Positions 11,665 to 24,634 are shown, counted from the first letter of the stretch. The stretch is 64,000 nucleotides of DNA from Carettochelys insculpta (GCF_033958435.1 NC_134139.1:206381501-206445500), one strand, 5' to 3'. The notes: generated by a model from the sequence alone, not told the origin. Translations and numbers: made by a program.

Positions 11665-13955
11665 CAGTAGCAGTGTGGACAGGGGTGGGCAGGTAATGAG
11701 CCAGGTGGGGTGTTTACCCTACAATTCTGATGTGCCTTTACTCTATTTGCCTCAGCAATGGCTCTCTGTCTACTTCACTGTTTATACCCATTCTAGGAGG
11801 GTTTGCAAGGTCTGGACTCTACACCAGCAATGGGCTTGTAAGTAGCCTGCAGGAGTGGCCCTCCTTCATCTGAGTGGCCACAGGATTGTTGTAACCAAGA
11901 CGGTCTCCCAGGATAGGCAGTTTTGCCAACTGTGTTGCGTACCGAGAGTTTGTGGGGGTGCTGACTGATTGGTAGCAGCTCTGTGATTGGATACAGAGGG
12001 ACCGCACGCTCTCACCGGCAGTGTTGAGTGCACTCAGCACACCCCTCGCTTCACGTGTGTGCGACTTTAGCGATAATCAGTGTGAAAAAAAAACCTCTGG
12101 GGATGGAAACCAGCAGAATCCGGCAACCCTGTACATAAGCAAAGCTAAGCAAAATGCCTCATGGACCACAGATTGAACCTCTGTGGGCCACATGCTTCCT
12201 CTAGGCCACAGGTTGTCCACCACTGCTCCACGCACTGTTGTAAGTGCAGAGATATCTTTGGAAGTGATCAACCTCAGAGCCGTAGTGATTAGGCCTTCGG
12301 AAAGCATGGGAGAGTCCCAGAATCCAATCCAAACCTGCTCCGAGTCGCTCTGCTGAGCTGCCTAACGGAGCGGAAGGCTGTCAGAGTTTGTCCTGTGTAA
12401 TTCTTCTGCCAAGTGGAGTTGGCAGCAGCAAGTGCCAGGTTCATTACTTAGGGGTTCTTCTTACCAATCGAGTCCAGAACCAGCTCGAGCCCCTACTCAG
12501 GAAACTGGGAAAATCACACACCACCGTGGGCGCCTCCAAGAGGTAACGCTTCTCCTCTTGCACAAACCAGGAGGGTGCAGGGCAAAGAAAACTCAGCAAA
12601 AGGGGAAAGGAAGAGAGCCTCCACCCCGCAGGCTGGCATCGAATACGTCTGGCCATGAGCAAAACACCCACCCCAGAGCACACTGGGCGTAGACTTTGCC
12701 TCAGTCTCTCGCCCTGCAGTGTGAAAGTCCAGCACACAAATGTCCCTTTAACACATGGCTCCCTCCACGGCGTCCCCCTCACAGCCGCTGCACTTGGTCA
12801 GCAAAGCCCCGGAGTTCAGAGGTGCAGTTGCATGAGTTCTCCCCGCACCCCCTGGAAGGGGAGGAGGAAGGTATTGAGCAGCATTCAGCAGCAGGGCTGT
12901 GCAGTTCTTGCTCTGTACGCTGTGTTGCTGCTCACTGGCTGCTGCGCCATAGCGGACTTGGCTGTCATTCACTCTGCCAGCCGCTCCTCCATCAGTCGCT
13001 GGGCCAGTAGTCCTCTCTCCTGCAGCCCCAGCAGCTTGTCCACTTTAGTCCTCTAACACACTGCCACCATGCCAGCAGCAGTGCACGGTGCTCTGCCTTA
13101 CATCTACTTTGAAATTTCTAGGAGCATAACTGTTACGGCCCGGGTGGCAAGACTACCTGCTTGTACTTGAGCCAATGCTTTCTCGATCTGGGGGACGTCT
13201 ACCTGTGGGAGCATGCAGAGGTCTTCCAGGAGGTACAGCAACAAGACGTTTGCCTAGTTTTACAACAGGCTGCACAAAAAGCACCAGGAAACCCAGGCCA
13301 AGCTGAGATTTCATACAGACAATGAGAACGTCAGCGCTGCCTGGGGAATTGTGTGCTGTGACACTTTTGTATTTTAGGTCAGATTCTGTGAGCGGGTAGG
13401 CTGGAAGTGAGTTGACACTCGCAGTGCAGAAGGTAGTGTTACCTTATTCGCACTGGCGAGTCACAGTCTGTAACTCCCAATGGTGGCAGTGGCATAATAA
13501 ACGTCCAGGTTCCCAAAAGGCATTTCGGGGGACCCAGGTTGTCTCTGGGGAGTTCTGCTTTGCACCTGGTCACTTCCCTGTGGGAGCCAAACAGTCCAGC
13601 AATGCAGGATCTGTCAGTGCATCCATATTTGCAAGTTCTTCTCACAGAGCACCAGCCGATGGCGTCTCCCCACCTGGGCTCTTCCTCTGCGAAGGGGGAG
13701 GGAGGAATGCATCGCTTTTTTGACCTCAACCATTGTACATGACGGCCACTTGCTTTGCAATTCACGTGTCATGGTAATGTCCTAAAGGCCTGCATTAGCA
13801 TTGCACAAGATTTCTTGGGTGGGTTATATAGGCTGGGCGGCACGCCCAGTGTATGTGTTCCCCATTACATGATAACAGGAGAGATGAGAGAAAACAAGGC
13901 AAGCACCCTGCCGCTAGCCGAAGCTGACCCGCTGGAGTGCATGCTTCCATTCTCT
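11665..13955. other. No gene recognised
   Basis: There are several open frames of 70-130 codons on both strands with no recognisable domains. No repeat class is assigned. Confidence 0.4.
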
Positions 13956-13959
13956 TACC

Positions 13960-14055
13960 TATGAAACTGTTAGTCTTTAAGGTGCTACAGGACTGCTCGG
14001 TTTTTTTTGTTTTTTTTTTTTTGTGAAACTACAGACTAACTGGCCACCCTGGTGA
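13960..14055 (+). repeat. Penelope/SINE-like tail fragment
   Basis: It reads 'gttagtctttaaggtgctacaggactgctcg', then T-rich sequence and 'aaactacagactaac'. This is the post-hammerhead part of the same tail as at 11590. The hammerhead core itself is missing. Confidence 0.65.
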
Positions 14056-14159
14056 GACCGCTTCCATTTACACTCCTGGACCATTTACACTCCTTACACT
14101 CCATTCACTTCCATTTACACTCATTTAGTTCTGTGCTAATGCACAAGTGAATTGGCCTG

Positions 14160-14865
14160 AATCCAGTCCGGCACAGGGGCAGGCAAACCCAGCACATATT
14201 TACCTGTCTATGTCCTTTTCAGGCAATCAGGCGTGGCCTCTCTGCTGGTCTGAATGTAGCCAGCAAAGTGCCTCACACACCGTTAAGGCCCTTTGACATT
14301 TGAATCCTGGTTCACTTGACGAGGAACCATTTCACAATAGGTTGCCAATGTCGGCACCCGGAGGTGCCATGGGCCTCGGGGCAAGGTGAGAGGGGCGCCT
14401 GGATCTCTGCTCCCAGAAGGGGTGGGGCTAAGGGCAGAAGGGGCGGGGCTTGGGCAGTCAGCACCACCTCCCCTGCTCCCTCTGATAGCACACAGAGCTC
14501 CGTGGTACTTCCAAGGGAACTGGAGCTTTGGTCGTGGTGTCGCCCAGAGCTCCTGGACCCTTTGAAATACCAGGCCTGGGGGCTATTGCCACCTTTACCC
14601 CTCCCCGCCCCATTGGCTGGCCTGGTTGCCAAGCCCCCTGTTGAGATCGCCCAGAAACAGCCGTTCCAAACACAAGTCCAGAGCCAACCCTTAGAACTGC
14701 CAGTACAAGACTGATACCTGCAGGTGAGCCGGAAAAACAGAACCAGCAAATCACCAGCTTCCAGCACACGCCTCCCCTGGCGCACTCGGCACAAGCTTTG
14801 GTGCAGATGCAGAACACTGCTTGCAACAGTGTTTTGCAGGTTCAGCTCAAAATCTAATTGCATCC
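14160..14865 (+). repeat. Dispersed repeat also forming the inner arms of the 16-27 kb inverted repeat
   Basis: The segments 14200-14345 and 14640-14865 match 25075-25450 in order: 'cctgtc.atg.cc.tttt.aggca', 'tttcacaataggttg', 'cagaaac..aa.ttcca...ca.agcacagagcca' and 'gcttgcaacagtgttttgc'. About 300 bp of GC-rich sequence separates the two halves here. It is non-coding. Confidence 0.6.
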
Positions 14866-15175
14866 CGGGGGGGGCTCTGAGTTACTCAGGGGAGCTGACA
14901 GCCGGCACCAGGCCCCTGGGGCAGGTGGAGGGGGGCAGGTCCATGCTCCCAAAGGGGCGGGGTCTCAGGTGGAAGGGGTGGGGCAGCTAACCCCCTGCAT
15001 GCCCAGAGTGTGTCACCCCTTCCTCTCGCCCCACCCTGGACCACGCTGCCCGGTGTTCTGGTGGTGATTTAAAGGGCCCAGCGCTCAGACCACCAGGAGC
15101 CCTGGGCCCCTTTCAATGGCCAGGCCATGAAGCAACTGCCCCTCCCCCACTCTGCGGGCCGGAAGTTACCCCAGT
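14865..15175 (+). repeat. Diverged repeat shared with 2690-2960
   Basis: It carries 'caaaggggcggggtctcagg', 'gtggtgatttaaagggccc' and 'gggcccctttcaatggccagg'. No coding capacity. Confidence 0.5.
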
Positions 15176-15179
15176 ACAT

Positions 15180-16300
15180 TCTTTCCAGGTATTTGGCGGG
15201 TGGGCCTGACTGAAATCCTCCTGAGCCGTGTTTTGGGGTGGGAAGGAATTTTCCCAGGACTCAGATTTGCAGAGCCCTGCGGGGTGGGGCAGGTTCCTTC
15301 CTCTGCAGGACGGGGCCGGGGTCAGTGGCTGGGTTCAGCCAGTGGAAGTGGTGGATTCTCTGTAACTGGAGATCTTTGAGTCAAGATCAGAGGACTCCAG
15401 TAACCAGCCAATGGTGGTGGGTCTATGACGGGCGGGCAGATGAGGTTCTGTGGCCGTCAACGTGCAGGGCAGAGCAGATGATCCCTTCTGCCCTTAAAGG
15501 CTGAGTCTGTGAGACCTGCCTTTTGGCCTGCTGGCTCTTGGTGTCCTGACCTATGAGTCTGAATACTGCTCTCTGACTGCCCCTGCTCTGAATACGAGGC
15601 ATGACTGCCCCAGCTAGGAGTCACGGGGGCTTTGTTTGGGGAGGTGGTGGTGTTATGGCAACAGAAAAACTCCTACAGTGTGTATTGGCTGCATGTGAGC
15701 TAGGGGGTTATGCTGGCACAGCTCTGTCAACATAGGCTTTGCAATGTAGATGCCCTCTCAGCTTTCATGGAAAAAGTGTTTCAAGTCCTCAGGTTTGCAG
15801 AAAAAAAGCTGAACACCTGACGCAGGTGTGTCCTCAGGGCTCGGAAAGCAAAGACAGAAGAACAGACCCCAAAGCAATTATTTAGTAATTTATTTCTCTT
15901 TAATCTCATTATCTTAAGGGAGTCTCATGATTTATTATTTGGCTTCTCATGTTGGTCCATCAGCAGTTGGCCGTGTTCCTGGGATGAAGAATTTTGCATT
16001 GATTTAGCATCTATTGGAAGCTAAGTTTCATCTCTGCTGTTCCAGGAAATTGAGACTCAGAAGCCAGCAGAAGATGGCAGAGTAAATAGCTGGCTGTATA
16101 AGTATTGGCTGATACAAGTGGCAGGTAGATACAATTTTTTTTGTTGCCAAGTAACAGTTTTCTTTATACACAAATATGTACAAAGTAGTATCTGGCCACT
16201 CAGGGCCAGGGATGCAGGTGTCTGAGAGGCACACCATGTTGCTGGGATTTACAGGCCATGACCTCTTGTTGGTTCTTCAGTCTCCCTCCAGGCAGATATT
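15180..16300. other. No gene recognised
   Basis: I saw no exon-like structure or classifiable repeat here. Confidence 0.4.
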
Positions 16301-16329
16301 TGAAATATTGAAAACCTCCCTGAGAATCT

Positions 16330-18391
16330 ACAGCCACTTCCACGGAAGTTGTGGGAAAGGGCCTGCCAAGAACCTCTGGCCATGCTGGACCTCAGGGTTG
16401 TGGAGGAATCCCCTAGTGCTGCGTTTCTCACTCTGGGGGTCCCACACAAAAAGGAGGTGGCAAGACAAGTGTAGGAGGGTTGCTTGTAGAGTCACCATCT
16501 GTTTGGGTTTTCCCAGCCATGATTTCTTCTTCAGGCCTCTGATCTCCATCCAAGTGGACTTTGGAAATAGGAAAACATGTCCACGACTTTTCCTGGCTTT
16601 CAGAGCTGGGTGGCTGGAGTGGCAGCTGCTCTCAGCCACCCAGGCCAGCAAGCATTGCCCCTTCCAGCAGCAGCACAGAAGGAAGGGTGGTAATCCCAGA
16701 GCTTCTTACACTTCCTTCAGCACCACTGGTGGTGGTGGCACTGACTTTACAGCTGGGCTCCTGCTGTCTCTGGCCACCCAGCCTGGAAGGTGGAGATGCT
16801 GCCAGCAGCAGCACACAAAGAAGAGTGGCAATGCCATGTCGCACCACCCTTCCTTCTGCACTGCAACTGCCAGCAGCGCTGCCATCCGAGCCGGGCACCT
16901 TACCAGAGGTCTGGTGCTCTGTGGCCACCCAGCTGAGAAGGCAGCAATGCCACCAGCAGCAGTGCAGAAGGAAAGGCAGCAATAGCACACCGAGCCGCCC
17001 CGCCTTCTGCTCTGTGTCTAATGCCAGCATTGACTTCTGAGCTGGGTGTCCCGCCAGCAGCTGCTACTCTGTGGCTGCTCAGAGTGGAAAGCAGCGCTGC
17101 CCCCGGCAGTGGCACAGAAGGAAGGGTGACAGTAGCAGACCATGCCACCCTTCCTCCTGCACCGCTGCTGCTGGTGGTGGGGTTGCCATCCAGGCTGGGT
17201 GCCTGACCAGTTGTCAACACTTCTCAGTCACACCACTTGCAAGGCAGTCCCACGACCAGCGATGGTGCAGAAGGAAGGACAGCTATCCCATGACCTGCCA
17301 CCCTTTGCTCTGTGCTGTTGCTGGTGGCAGTGCTGCCTTTTGAGCTGGATGCTCTGCAGCCTCCCAGGTTGGAATTCAGTGCTGCCAGCAGCAGCGGCAC
17401 ACAAGGACGGGAGGCAAACGGGAGGCAACACCACCCCATGCTGCCCTTCCTTCCACGCTGCTCCTGGTGGCAGCACTGACTTCCCAGTTGCCCAGCTTGG
17501 AAGGCAGAGCTGCCGCCAGCAATGGCACAGAAGGAAGTGGCAATGCCCTACAGTGGCACCCTTCCTTCCTTTTGCGCTGCTGCTGCTGCTGGCTCTGCCT
17601 TCTGAGGAGGCACCGGGCCAGCAGCACCCACTTGCTGCTCATGCCGTTTGGAAGGCAGTGCTGCCACCAGCCATGGTGCAGAAGGAAGCGTTGCAATACC
17701 ACACCATTCTGCATGTCCTTCTGCTCCGCTGTTGGTAGCAGCCCTGACTTCTGAGCAGGGCAGGCAGAGAGTAGTGGCCCCTCACAGGACGCCCAGCTCA
17801 GAAGTCAGTGCCGCCATCAACAGAGGGTCAGAGGGAAGTGGCAATTCCATGCCATGACATCCTTACTTTTGTGCTGCTGCTGGCAGTGGTGCTGCCATCT
17901 GAGCTGGGCAACGGGACAGCAGCCGCTTCTCTGTGGCTCAGAAGCGGCCGCACCACTAGCAGCAGCACAGAAGGAAGGGAAGCAATAGCATATCAATCCA
18001 CCCTTCCTTCTGTGCTGTGGCTAGTGCTGGTGCTGACTTCTGATCTGTGTTTCCTGCCAGCAGCCGCTGCTCTGCTGCTGCCCAGTTCCAAAGGCGGTGC
18101 CACCGCCAGGAGCAAGGCAGAAGGAAAGGTGGCAATAACACACCAGGCCACCTTCCTTCTGCTCTGTGATTGGTGGTGGTGTTAACTCTGGCTGCTCAGA
18201 GTGCAAAGCAGCACTGCCCCTAGCAGTGGCCCAGAAGGAAGGGTGGCAGTAGCTTCCTTCTGCACCGCTGCTGGTGGTAGGGTTGCCATCCAGGCTGGGT
18301 GTCTGACCAATTATCACCACTTGCCTGTCACTCCTCTTTGAAGGCAGTCCACTACCTGCAGCGGCACAGAAGGAAGGGAGGCAATACCCTA
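16330..18391 (+). repeat. Left arm of a large inverted repeat: unique part plus array of hairpin units
   Basis: 16330-16620 matches 26640-26895 in inverted orientation ('ggccatg.tggac.tca.gg', 'ggaatcccc.agtgc', 'tttggaaata'). From about 16620 an array follows of roughly 100-130 bp degenerate units. Each unit contains 'gcagcagc.cagaaggaaggg' followed by its complement 'cccttccttctg..ctgctgctgg', so each can fold as a hairpin. Open frames across the array are by-products of its composition. The family is not identified; a DNA transposon is my guess. Confidence 0.7.
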
Positions 18392-19666
18392 CAGCAATGG
18401 TCTTCAAACACAGTGAGGTAGCCCACAGGTGTGCCATGAGAACTGTCCAAGAATGCCGTGAAATCTTGACTGTTCCCCTCTCTGTGGCTCTTTGCAGAGC
18501 CACTGCAGGGAATGTGGGGGAATTGATTACCCTGCACCATGTGGGGCTCAAGTGCTGCCTGAGTCCCACCCCCCACAATGATTCTTTGCAGAGCTATTGT
18601 GCGGGGAAATGCTGAGCCCATAGGACCCTCTGTGCTGGGAGGCAGCTGAAATGCTACTTCCCAAGCTGGCTGGGAATCCTCCACCACTCCCTTCTGTTGC
18701 AAGGGGGAGAAAGGAAGGGCAGGAGCCCATTGGAGCTGGGACATGGTTTAAATGCTGTGTCCTGGCTCCAGCAGGCTGGTGGGGAGAGTACCTGCTTTCA
18801 GAGGTTACTCGTTTACTCATTGAGCAGTGGAACAAAGTCAGTTCAATTCCTGGGCCTCTGTCATCTGGTCAGTCCATTAGGACCCCTTAAGGGCCATGTT
18901 ACCCTCACTGGGACAGAGGGTGGTCTGGGGGGAACCCAGCCCCCACCCACTCATTACAAGTTCCAGCCCAGGGACCCTGTGTAGCTGCCAGTGGGAGGAG
19001 CTGACTCCCTTGGTCCTTGGCACGGCAACTCTCCTCCCTGGGCCACTTCCCCAGACAGTTCCCCCCTGGTACATTCTCCAGGCCGTAGCAGTCACAGGCC
19101 TTCATTCTTGATCTTGTAGAAGCTCCCGCTCTCCCGCTGTGATCTCTGGTGTGCCTGTTATTCTCACTCTGCTCCTCTCCTTGGTTTGGTTTGGTTTGGT
19201 TTGGTTTCGTCTCATCTCGTCTCATCTCGTCTCTTCTCTCTCTCTGTCCTTCCCACTGTGGAGAGTTTTAAAGGCCTCTCATTGGTCCAGTCATTGGGGC
19301 CAGCTGGCTTTAATTAGGCTGAGACATCTCTCACCCAGCTGCCTCTGACTGCCCTGCAGGCCCTTCTGCTTGTTTAGGCTTCCTTCACGCTGGCCCTCCC
19401 ACTGCAGATTTTGACAATGGGTCTGTGCTCGCTGTTTGGGACAGTGTGTTCTGTGGTGGATTCGAAGCACTAATGCATTTGATCCTTCTTTAGCATATTG
19501 TATGAACTACTCTGTTGCAAACCTCTCTAGTAAGACTGTAACTATAGTAAATGTAAGTAAATGTGATGTTTATGAGCAATCGATTCAGCTGGAAAAAGTG
19601 GGTGTGCCATGGAATTGTTTGTCTCATTGAAGTGTGCCGTGTGACTGAAAAGGTGAGGAACCACAG
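18392..19666. mobile_element. Non-autonomous hAT-like insertion splitting the array
   Basis: The left end 'cagcaatggtcttcaaacac' and the right end 'gtgactgaaaaggtgagg' plus 'aaccacag' are hAT-like inverted termini. 'ggtgtgccatg' recurs inside both ends. The hairpin-unit array continues on the far side at 19667. The interior holds a (ttggt)n/(ctcgt)n stretch at 19178-19245 and no transposase. I could not confirm the 8-bp target duplication. Confidence 0.6.
19178..19245 (+). repeat. Microsatellite (TTTGG)n then (TCTCG/A)n
   Basis: About six TTTGG repeats are followed by 'cgtctcatctcgtctcatct' and a CT-rich run. Confidence 0.9.
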
Positions 19667-19925
19667 CCATACATACAGCGCCACCCTCCCTTTAGCCCTG
19701 CTGCTGGTGCTGGCTCCGCCTTCTGAGGTGGGCACCAGACCAGTGGCACCCGCTGTCTGCTCACCCTGTTTGGAAGGCAGTGATCCCACCATCCGTGGTG
19801 CAGAGAGAAACATTGCAATACCACACCATGCTGCACGTCCTTGCGCAATGTTGTCAGTAGCAGCTCTGACTTCTGAGCAGGGTGGGCAGAGAGTAGTGGT
19901 CACTTGCAGCTGTGAAGTTATTGGG
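19667..19925 (+). repeat. Continuation of the hairpin-unit array
   Basis: Units such as 'ctgctgctggtgctggctcc' and 'ggtgcagagagaaacattgcaataccacaccatgc' resume after the hAT insertion. The array then passes into the dispersed repeat at 19925. Confidence 0.7.
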
Positions 19926-20150
19926 TTTTAAGGTGAACGGGTAAAACGTTGCAACCGCTGTCCTAGGTTTGCACCAAATCTCATGCCAAGTGGCCAGCGG
20001 AGGTGTTCCCTGAAAGCTGGTGATCTGCTGAATCTGTTTATACTGTTCATATTTGTATCATTTTTACATGTGAAATTATAAGTATTGACTCTGTGCTTGT
20101 ATTTGAAATTTTAGTTTCTGGGAGACCACAATAAGAGGCGTGACAACCAG
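19925..20150 (-). repeat. Inner arm repeat (left half), reverse of 25220-25450
   Basis: Read on the minus strand it matches 25220-25450: caataggttgtcacacc-like start, then a cagaaac/aattcc block, 'agcacagagccaat', 'gcaaatcac..gctttca' and 'gttgcaac'. The rest of this arm continues at 24635, beyond the CR1 insertion. Confidence 0.65.
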
Positions 20151-20297
20151 CTTGGCTTACTGAGGAAATCCTTGGCCAGCTTCAGCTCAAAAAGGAAAGT
20201 GGAAACTTGGACAGGTGACTGAGGTGGAGTTTACATATAGTGCTGGAGAATGCAGGAGAGTAATCAGGAAGGCAAAAGCACAACTGGAATTGCATTT
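20150..20297 (+). mobile_element. Older CR1 (outer element), 5' piece
   Basis: 'agcttggcttactgaggaaa...ggagaatgcaggagagtaatc' is paralogous to 20905-21060 inside the younger CR1. It therefore belongs to a second CR1 that resumes at 22886. The younger element was inserted between the two pieces. Confidence 0.7.
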
Positions 20298-22885
20298 GAG
20301 TGTCTTTGGGTTAAGCTTAGAGGTGGAAGTAACAGAGGTGATGTTGTAGTTGGTGTCTGTTATAGGCTGCCAGATCAGGGAGAGGAGATAGATGAGGCTT
20401 TCTTCAGGCAGCTTAGTGAAGCTTCCAAATCACAGGCCCTGGTTCTCATGGGAGACTTTAATCATCCGGACATTTGTTGGGAGACCAATACAACAGCACA
20501 CAGACAATCCAGGAAGTTTTTGGAGGCTACTGGGGATAACTTCTTGGTACAAGTGCTGAAGGAACCGACCAGGGGCCGTGTGCACCTTGACCTGTTGCTC
20601 ACAAACAGGGAAGAACTAGTAGAAGAAATAGAAGTAGGAGGGAACCTTGGCTGCAGCAACCATGAGATCGTAGATCTCAGGATCCAGACGAAAGGAAGAA
20701 GGGTGAGCAGTAACATACAGACCCTTGATTTCAGAAGAGCAGACTTTGACTCCCTAAGAGACCAGATGAGCAAGATCCCTTGGGAAATGAAGATGAAGGG
20801 GAAAAGAGTTGAAAAGAACTGGAAGTATTTTAAAGAAGTCTTACTGAAGGCACAGGAACAAACAATCCCGCTGCGTAATAAGAAGTGCAAAAATGGTAGA
20901 CAACCAGCTTGGCTTAACAGGGAATCCTTAGTCAGCTTAAATTAAAAAAGGATGCATACAAGAAATGGAAAGGTGGACAGTTGACTAAGGAAGAGTATAA
21001 ACATACGGCTGGAGAATGCTGGGCAGTAATCAGGAAAGCGAAAGCACAATTGGAACTGCAGCTGGCAAGGGATGTGAAGAGTAACAAGAAGGGTTTCTAC
21101 AGGCATGTGAACAATAAATGGGTTATCAGAGAAGGTGTGGGGCCATTACTGGATGAGTGAGGTAACCTAGTGACAGATGATGCAGGAAAAGCTGAAGTAC
21201 TCAATACTTTTTTTGCCTCAGTCTTCACGGACAAAGTCAACTTCCACATGATGGTCCTAGACGATGCAGTACGGGAAGGTGGAGGGCAGCCATCTGTGGG
21301 GAAGGAACAAGTTCTGAGTTATCTAGAAAAACTAGATGTGCACAAGTCCATGGGTCTGGATTTAATGCACCCCAGGATACTGAGGGAATTGGCAGAGGTC
21401 ATTGCTGAACCTTTGGCCATTATCCTTGAAGACTCTTGGAGATCGGGGGAGATACCAGATGACTGGAAGAAGGCAAATGTAGTGCCCATCTTTAAAAAAG
21501 GAAACAAGAACAATCCAGGGAACTATAGACCCGTCAGCCTTACCTCAATCCCTGGGAAAATAATGGAGGGAATCCTCAAGGAATCCATTTTGAAGCACTT
21601 GGAAGAGGGGAAAGTGATCAAAAGTAGCCAACATGGATTCACCAGGGACAAGTCCTGCCTCACCAATCTGATCAGCTTCTATGACGAGATAACAAGCTCT
21701 GTGGACATGGGGAAGTCAGTGGATGTGATATACCTTGACTTCAGCAAAGCTTTTGATATGGTCTCCCACAACATTCTTGTCCATAAGTTAAGGAAATATG
21801 GATTGGATCCTTGGACTAGAAGATGGATAGAAAGCTGGCTTGATGGTCAGGCCCAACGGGTAGTGGTCAATGGCTCAATATCTGGATGGTGGTCAGTTTA
21901 AAGCGGAGTGCCACAAGGCTCAGTTCTGGGGCCGGTGTTATTCAACATCTTTATTAATGACCTGGATGAGGAACTGGGTTGCACCCTCAGCAAGTTTGTG
22001 GATGACACAAAACTAGGGGGAGAGGTAGATACGTTGGAGGGTATAGAGAGAACCCAGAGGGACCTGGATAAATTGGAGGACTGGGCCAAAAGAAATCTGG
22101 TGCAGTTCAACAAGGAGAAGTGCAGAGTCCTGCACCTGGGATGGAAGAATCCCAAACATTGTTACAGGCTGGAGACCGACTGGCTCAGCAGCAGTATGAT
22201 GGAAAGGGAGCAAGGGGGTATGGTGGATGAAAGGCTGGATATGAGTAACAGTGTGCCCTTGTAGCCAAGAGGGCTAATGGCATACTGGGGTGCATTAGGA
22301 GGAGCATTTCGAGCAGATCTAGAGAAGTAGTTATTCCTCTTTATTCTGCACTGGTGAGGCCACATCTAGAATATTGTGTCCAGTTTTGGGGCCCCCAGTA
22401 TAAAAAGGATGTGGATTTGCTAGAGCAGGTTCGGCGAAGGGCAACAAAAATGATTAAGGGTCTGGAGCACAAGACCTATGAGGATAGGCTGAGGGATTTG
22501 GGCTTGTTTAGTTTATGGAAGAGAAGACTTAGAGGTGATTTAATAGCAGCCTTCAACTTCCTGAAGGGGAGCTCTAAAAAGGAGGGTGAGAAACTGTTCT
22601 CAGTGATGTCAGATAGCAGAAGAAGGAGTAATGGTCAGAAGTTGAAGAGGGAGAAGTGTAGGTTAGGTGTTAGGAAAAACTTCTTCACCAGGCGGGTGGT
22701 GAAGCACTGGAATGTGTTGCCTAGAGAGGTGGTGGATTCTCCATCCCTTGAGGTTTTTAAGTCCCGGCTGGACAAGGTCCTGGATGAGATGACTTAGTTG
22801 GGGTTGATCCTGCTTGAAGCAGGGGGCTGGACTAGACGACCTCCTGAGGTCCCTTCCAGCCCTATGATTCTGTGATTCTGTGATA
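20298..22885 (+). mobile_element. CR1 LINE, younger inner copy: endonuclease and reverse transcriptase
   Basis: A 5'-truncated CR1 ORF2. The apurinic endonuclease C-terminal half (20298-20945) shows VVVGVCYRLP, LMGDFNHPDICW and SNHEIVDLRI. The reverse transcriptase starts near 21170 with SMGLDLMHPRIL, GNYRPVSLTSIPGKIMEGIL, VDVIYLDFSKAFDMVSH and SGVPQGSVLGPVLFNIFINDLD. The catalytic box reads FVDD (about 22000), where F.DD is usual. The frame is broken by a shift between 20945 and 21170, a TAA at 21899-21901 and a shift before 22354. The 3' end is the 'tatgattctgtgattctgtg' simple tail of CR1. It is no longer autonomous. Confidence 0.92.
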
Positions 22886-24634
22886 AGAAGGTGACCAGAG
22901 AGGGTGTGGAGCCCTCAGTGGATGAGGGAGATAACCTGGTGACAGATGACATGGAGGAAGCTGAAGTACTCAATGCTTTTTTTGCTTCTGTCTTCACAAA
23001 CAAGGTCAGCTTCCTGACTACAGCACTGGGCAATGCAGAAAGGGAAGGACGTAGGCATCCCATAGTGGGGAGAGAACAGATTAAGAACTGTTTAGAAAAG
23101 TTAGTGATATACAGATCCATGGGTCTGGATTTAAATCATCCAAGGGTACTGAGGGAGTTGGCAAATGTCATTGCAGAGCCTTTGGCCATTATCTTAGAAA
23201 ACTCATGGCAATTGGGAGAGGTTCCGGATAACTGGGAAAAAGCAAATATTGTGTCCACCTTTAAAAAAGGAAAGAACAATCCAGGGAACGCTGGACTGCT
23301 CAGACTTACCTCAGTCCCCAGAAAAATCATGGAGGGGATCCTCAAGGAATCCATGTTGAAGCACTTGGAAGAGGGGAAAATTATCAGGATAGTCAATGTG
23401 GAGTCACCAAGGGCAAGTCCTGCCTCACCAATGTGGTTAGCTTGTATGATGAGGTAATTAGCTCTGTGGACGAAGGGAAGTCGATATATCACATCTTGAC
23501 TTTAGCAAAGCTTTTAATACAGACTCCCACAATAGTTTTGCCCAGAAGTTAAGCAAGTATGATTTGGACTAATGGCCAGTAAGGTGGATAGAAAGCTGTC
23601 TAGACGGTCAGGCCCAACGGGTAGTGACCAATGGCTTGATGTTTGGGTGGCAATCAGGTTCAAGTGGGGTGCCCCAAGGATGGATTCTAGAGCTGGTATT
23701 GTTCAACATCTTTATTAATGACCTGGATGAGGGGATGGATTGCACCCTCAGCAAATTTGTGGATGACACAGAGCTAGAGGGACAAGTAGATATGTTGTGA
23801 AGGTAGCGATAGGCTCCAGAGTGATCTAGATAATTAGATGACTGCGCCAAAAGAATTCTGATAAGGTTCAACAGGATAAGTGCAGAGTCCTGCACATGGG
23901 ACAGAAGAATCCCAAACATTCTTACAGGCTGGGGACTGACTGGCTAAGCAGCAGTGCAGCAGAAAAGGACCTGGGGATTACACTGGATGAGAAGCTGGAG
24001 ATAAGTCAACAGTGTGCCCTTGTAGGTAAGAAGGCTAATGGCATATTGGGGTGTATTAGGAGGAGTATTTCCATCACATCTACAGAAGTTATTATTCCCA
24101 TTTATTCAGCACTCATGAGGCCACAGCCAGAATATTGTGTCCATTTCTGGGTCCCCCCAGTATAGAAACGATGTGAACACATTGGAGAGGGTCCAGCAGA
24201 AGGCAACAAAAATGATTGTGGGGGGGCTGGAACACATGACCTACAAGGAGAGGCTGAGGGATTTGGGCTTATTTAGTTTGCAGAAGACAAGAGTGAGAGG
24301 CAATTTCATAGCAGCTTTAAACTTCCTGAAGGGAGTTTCTAAAGAGGATGGAGAGAAGCTCTTCTCTGTAGTGACAGATGGTAGAACAAGGAGCAATGGT
24401 CTCAAATTACAGTGAGGGTTGCCTAGGTTAGATAGCAGGAAAACTATGTCACCAGGAGAATGATGAAGCACTATGGCATTGGGAGAGGTGGTGGAATCTC
24501 CATCCCTATAGACTTTTAAGCCCCGGCTTGACAAAGCTCTGGCCAGGATGATTTGATTAGGGATGATCCTGCTTTGGGCAGGGGGCTGAACTTGATGACT
24601 CCCTGAGGTCTCTTCCAGCCCTAAGATTCTATGG
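22886..24634 (+). mobile_element. Older CR1 (outer element), RT and 3' end
   Basis: The outer CR1 resumes at 'aagaaggtgaccagagaggg'. RT motifs remain (SMGLDLNHPRVLREL, AEPLAIILENSW), but the frame is broken many times around 23400-23900. The C-terminal part runs through [13 protein letters not shown] to the tail 'cttccagccctaagattcta'. It is clearly more decayed than the CR1 nested in it, which agrees with the order of insertion. Confidence 0.85.

Noticed and set aside
16632..18185. Several open frames of 100-270 codons on both strands
   Set aside because: All are by-products of the hairpin-unit array. Translations are repetitive, and opposite strands are open at the same places.
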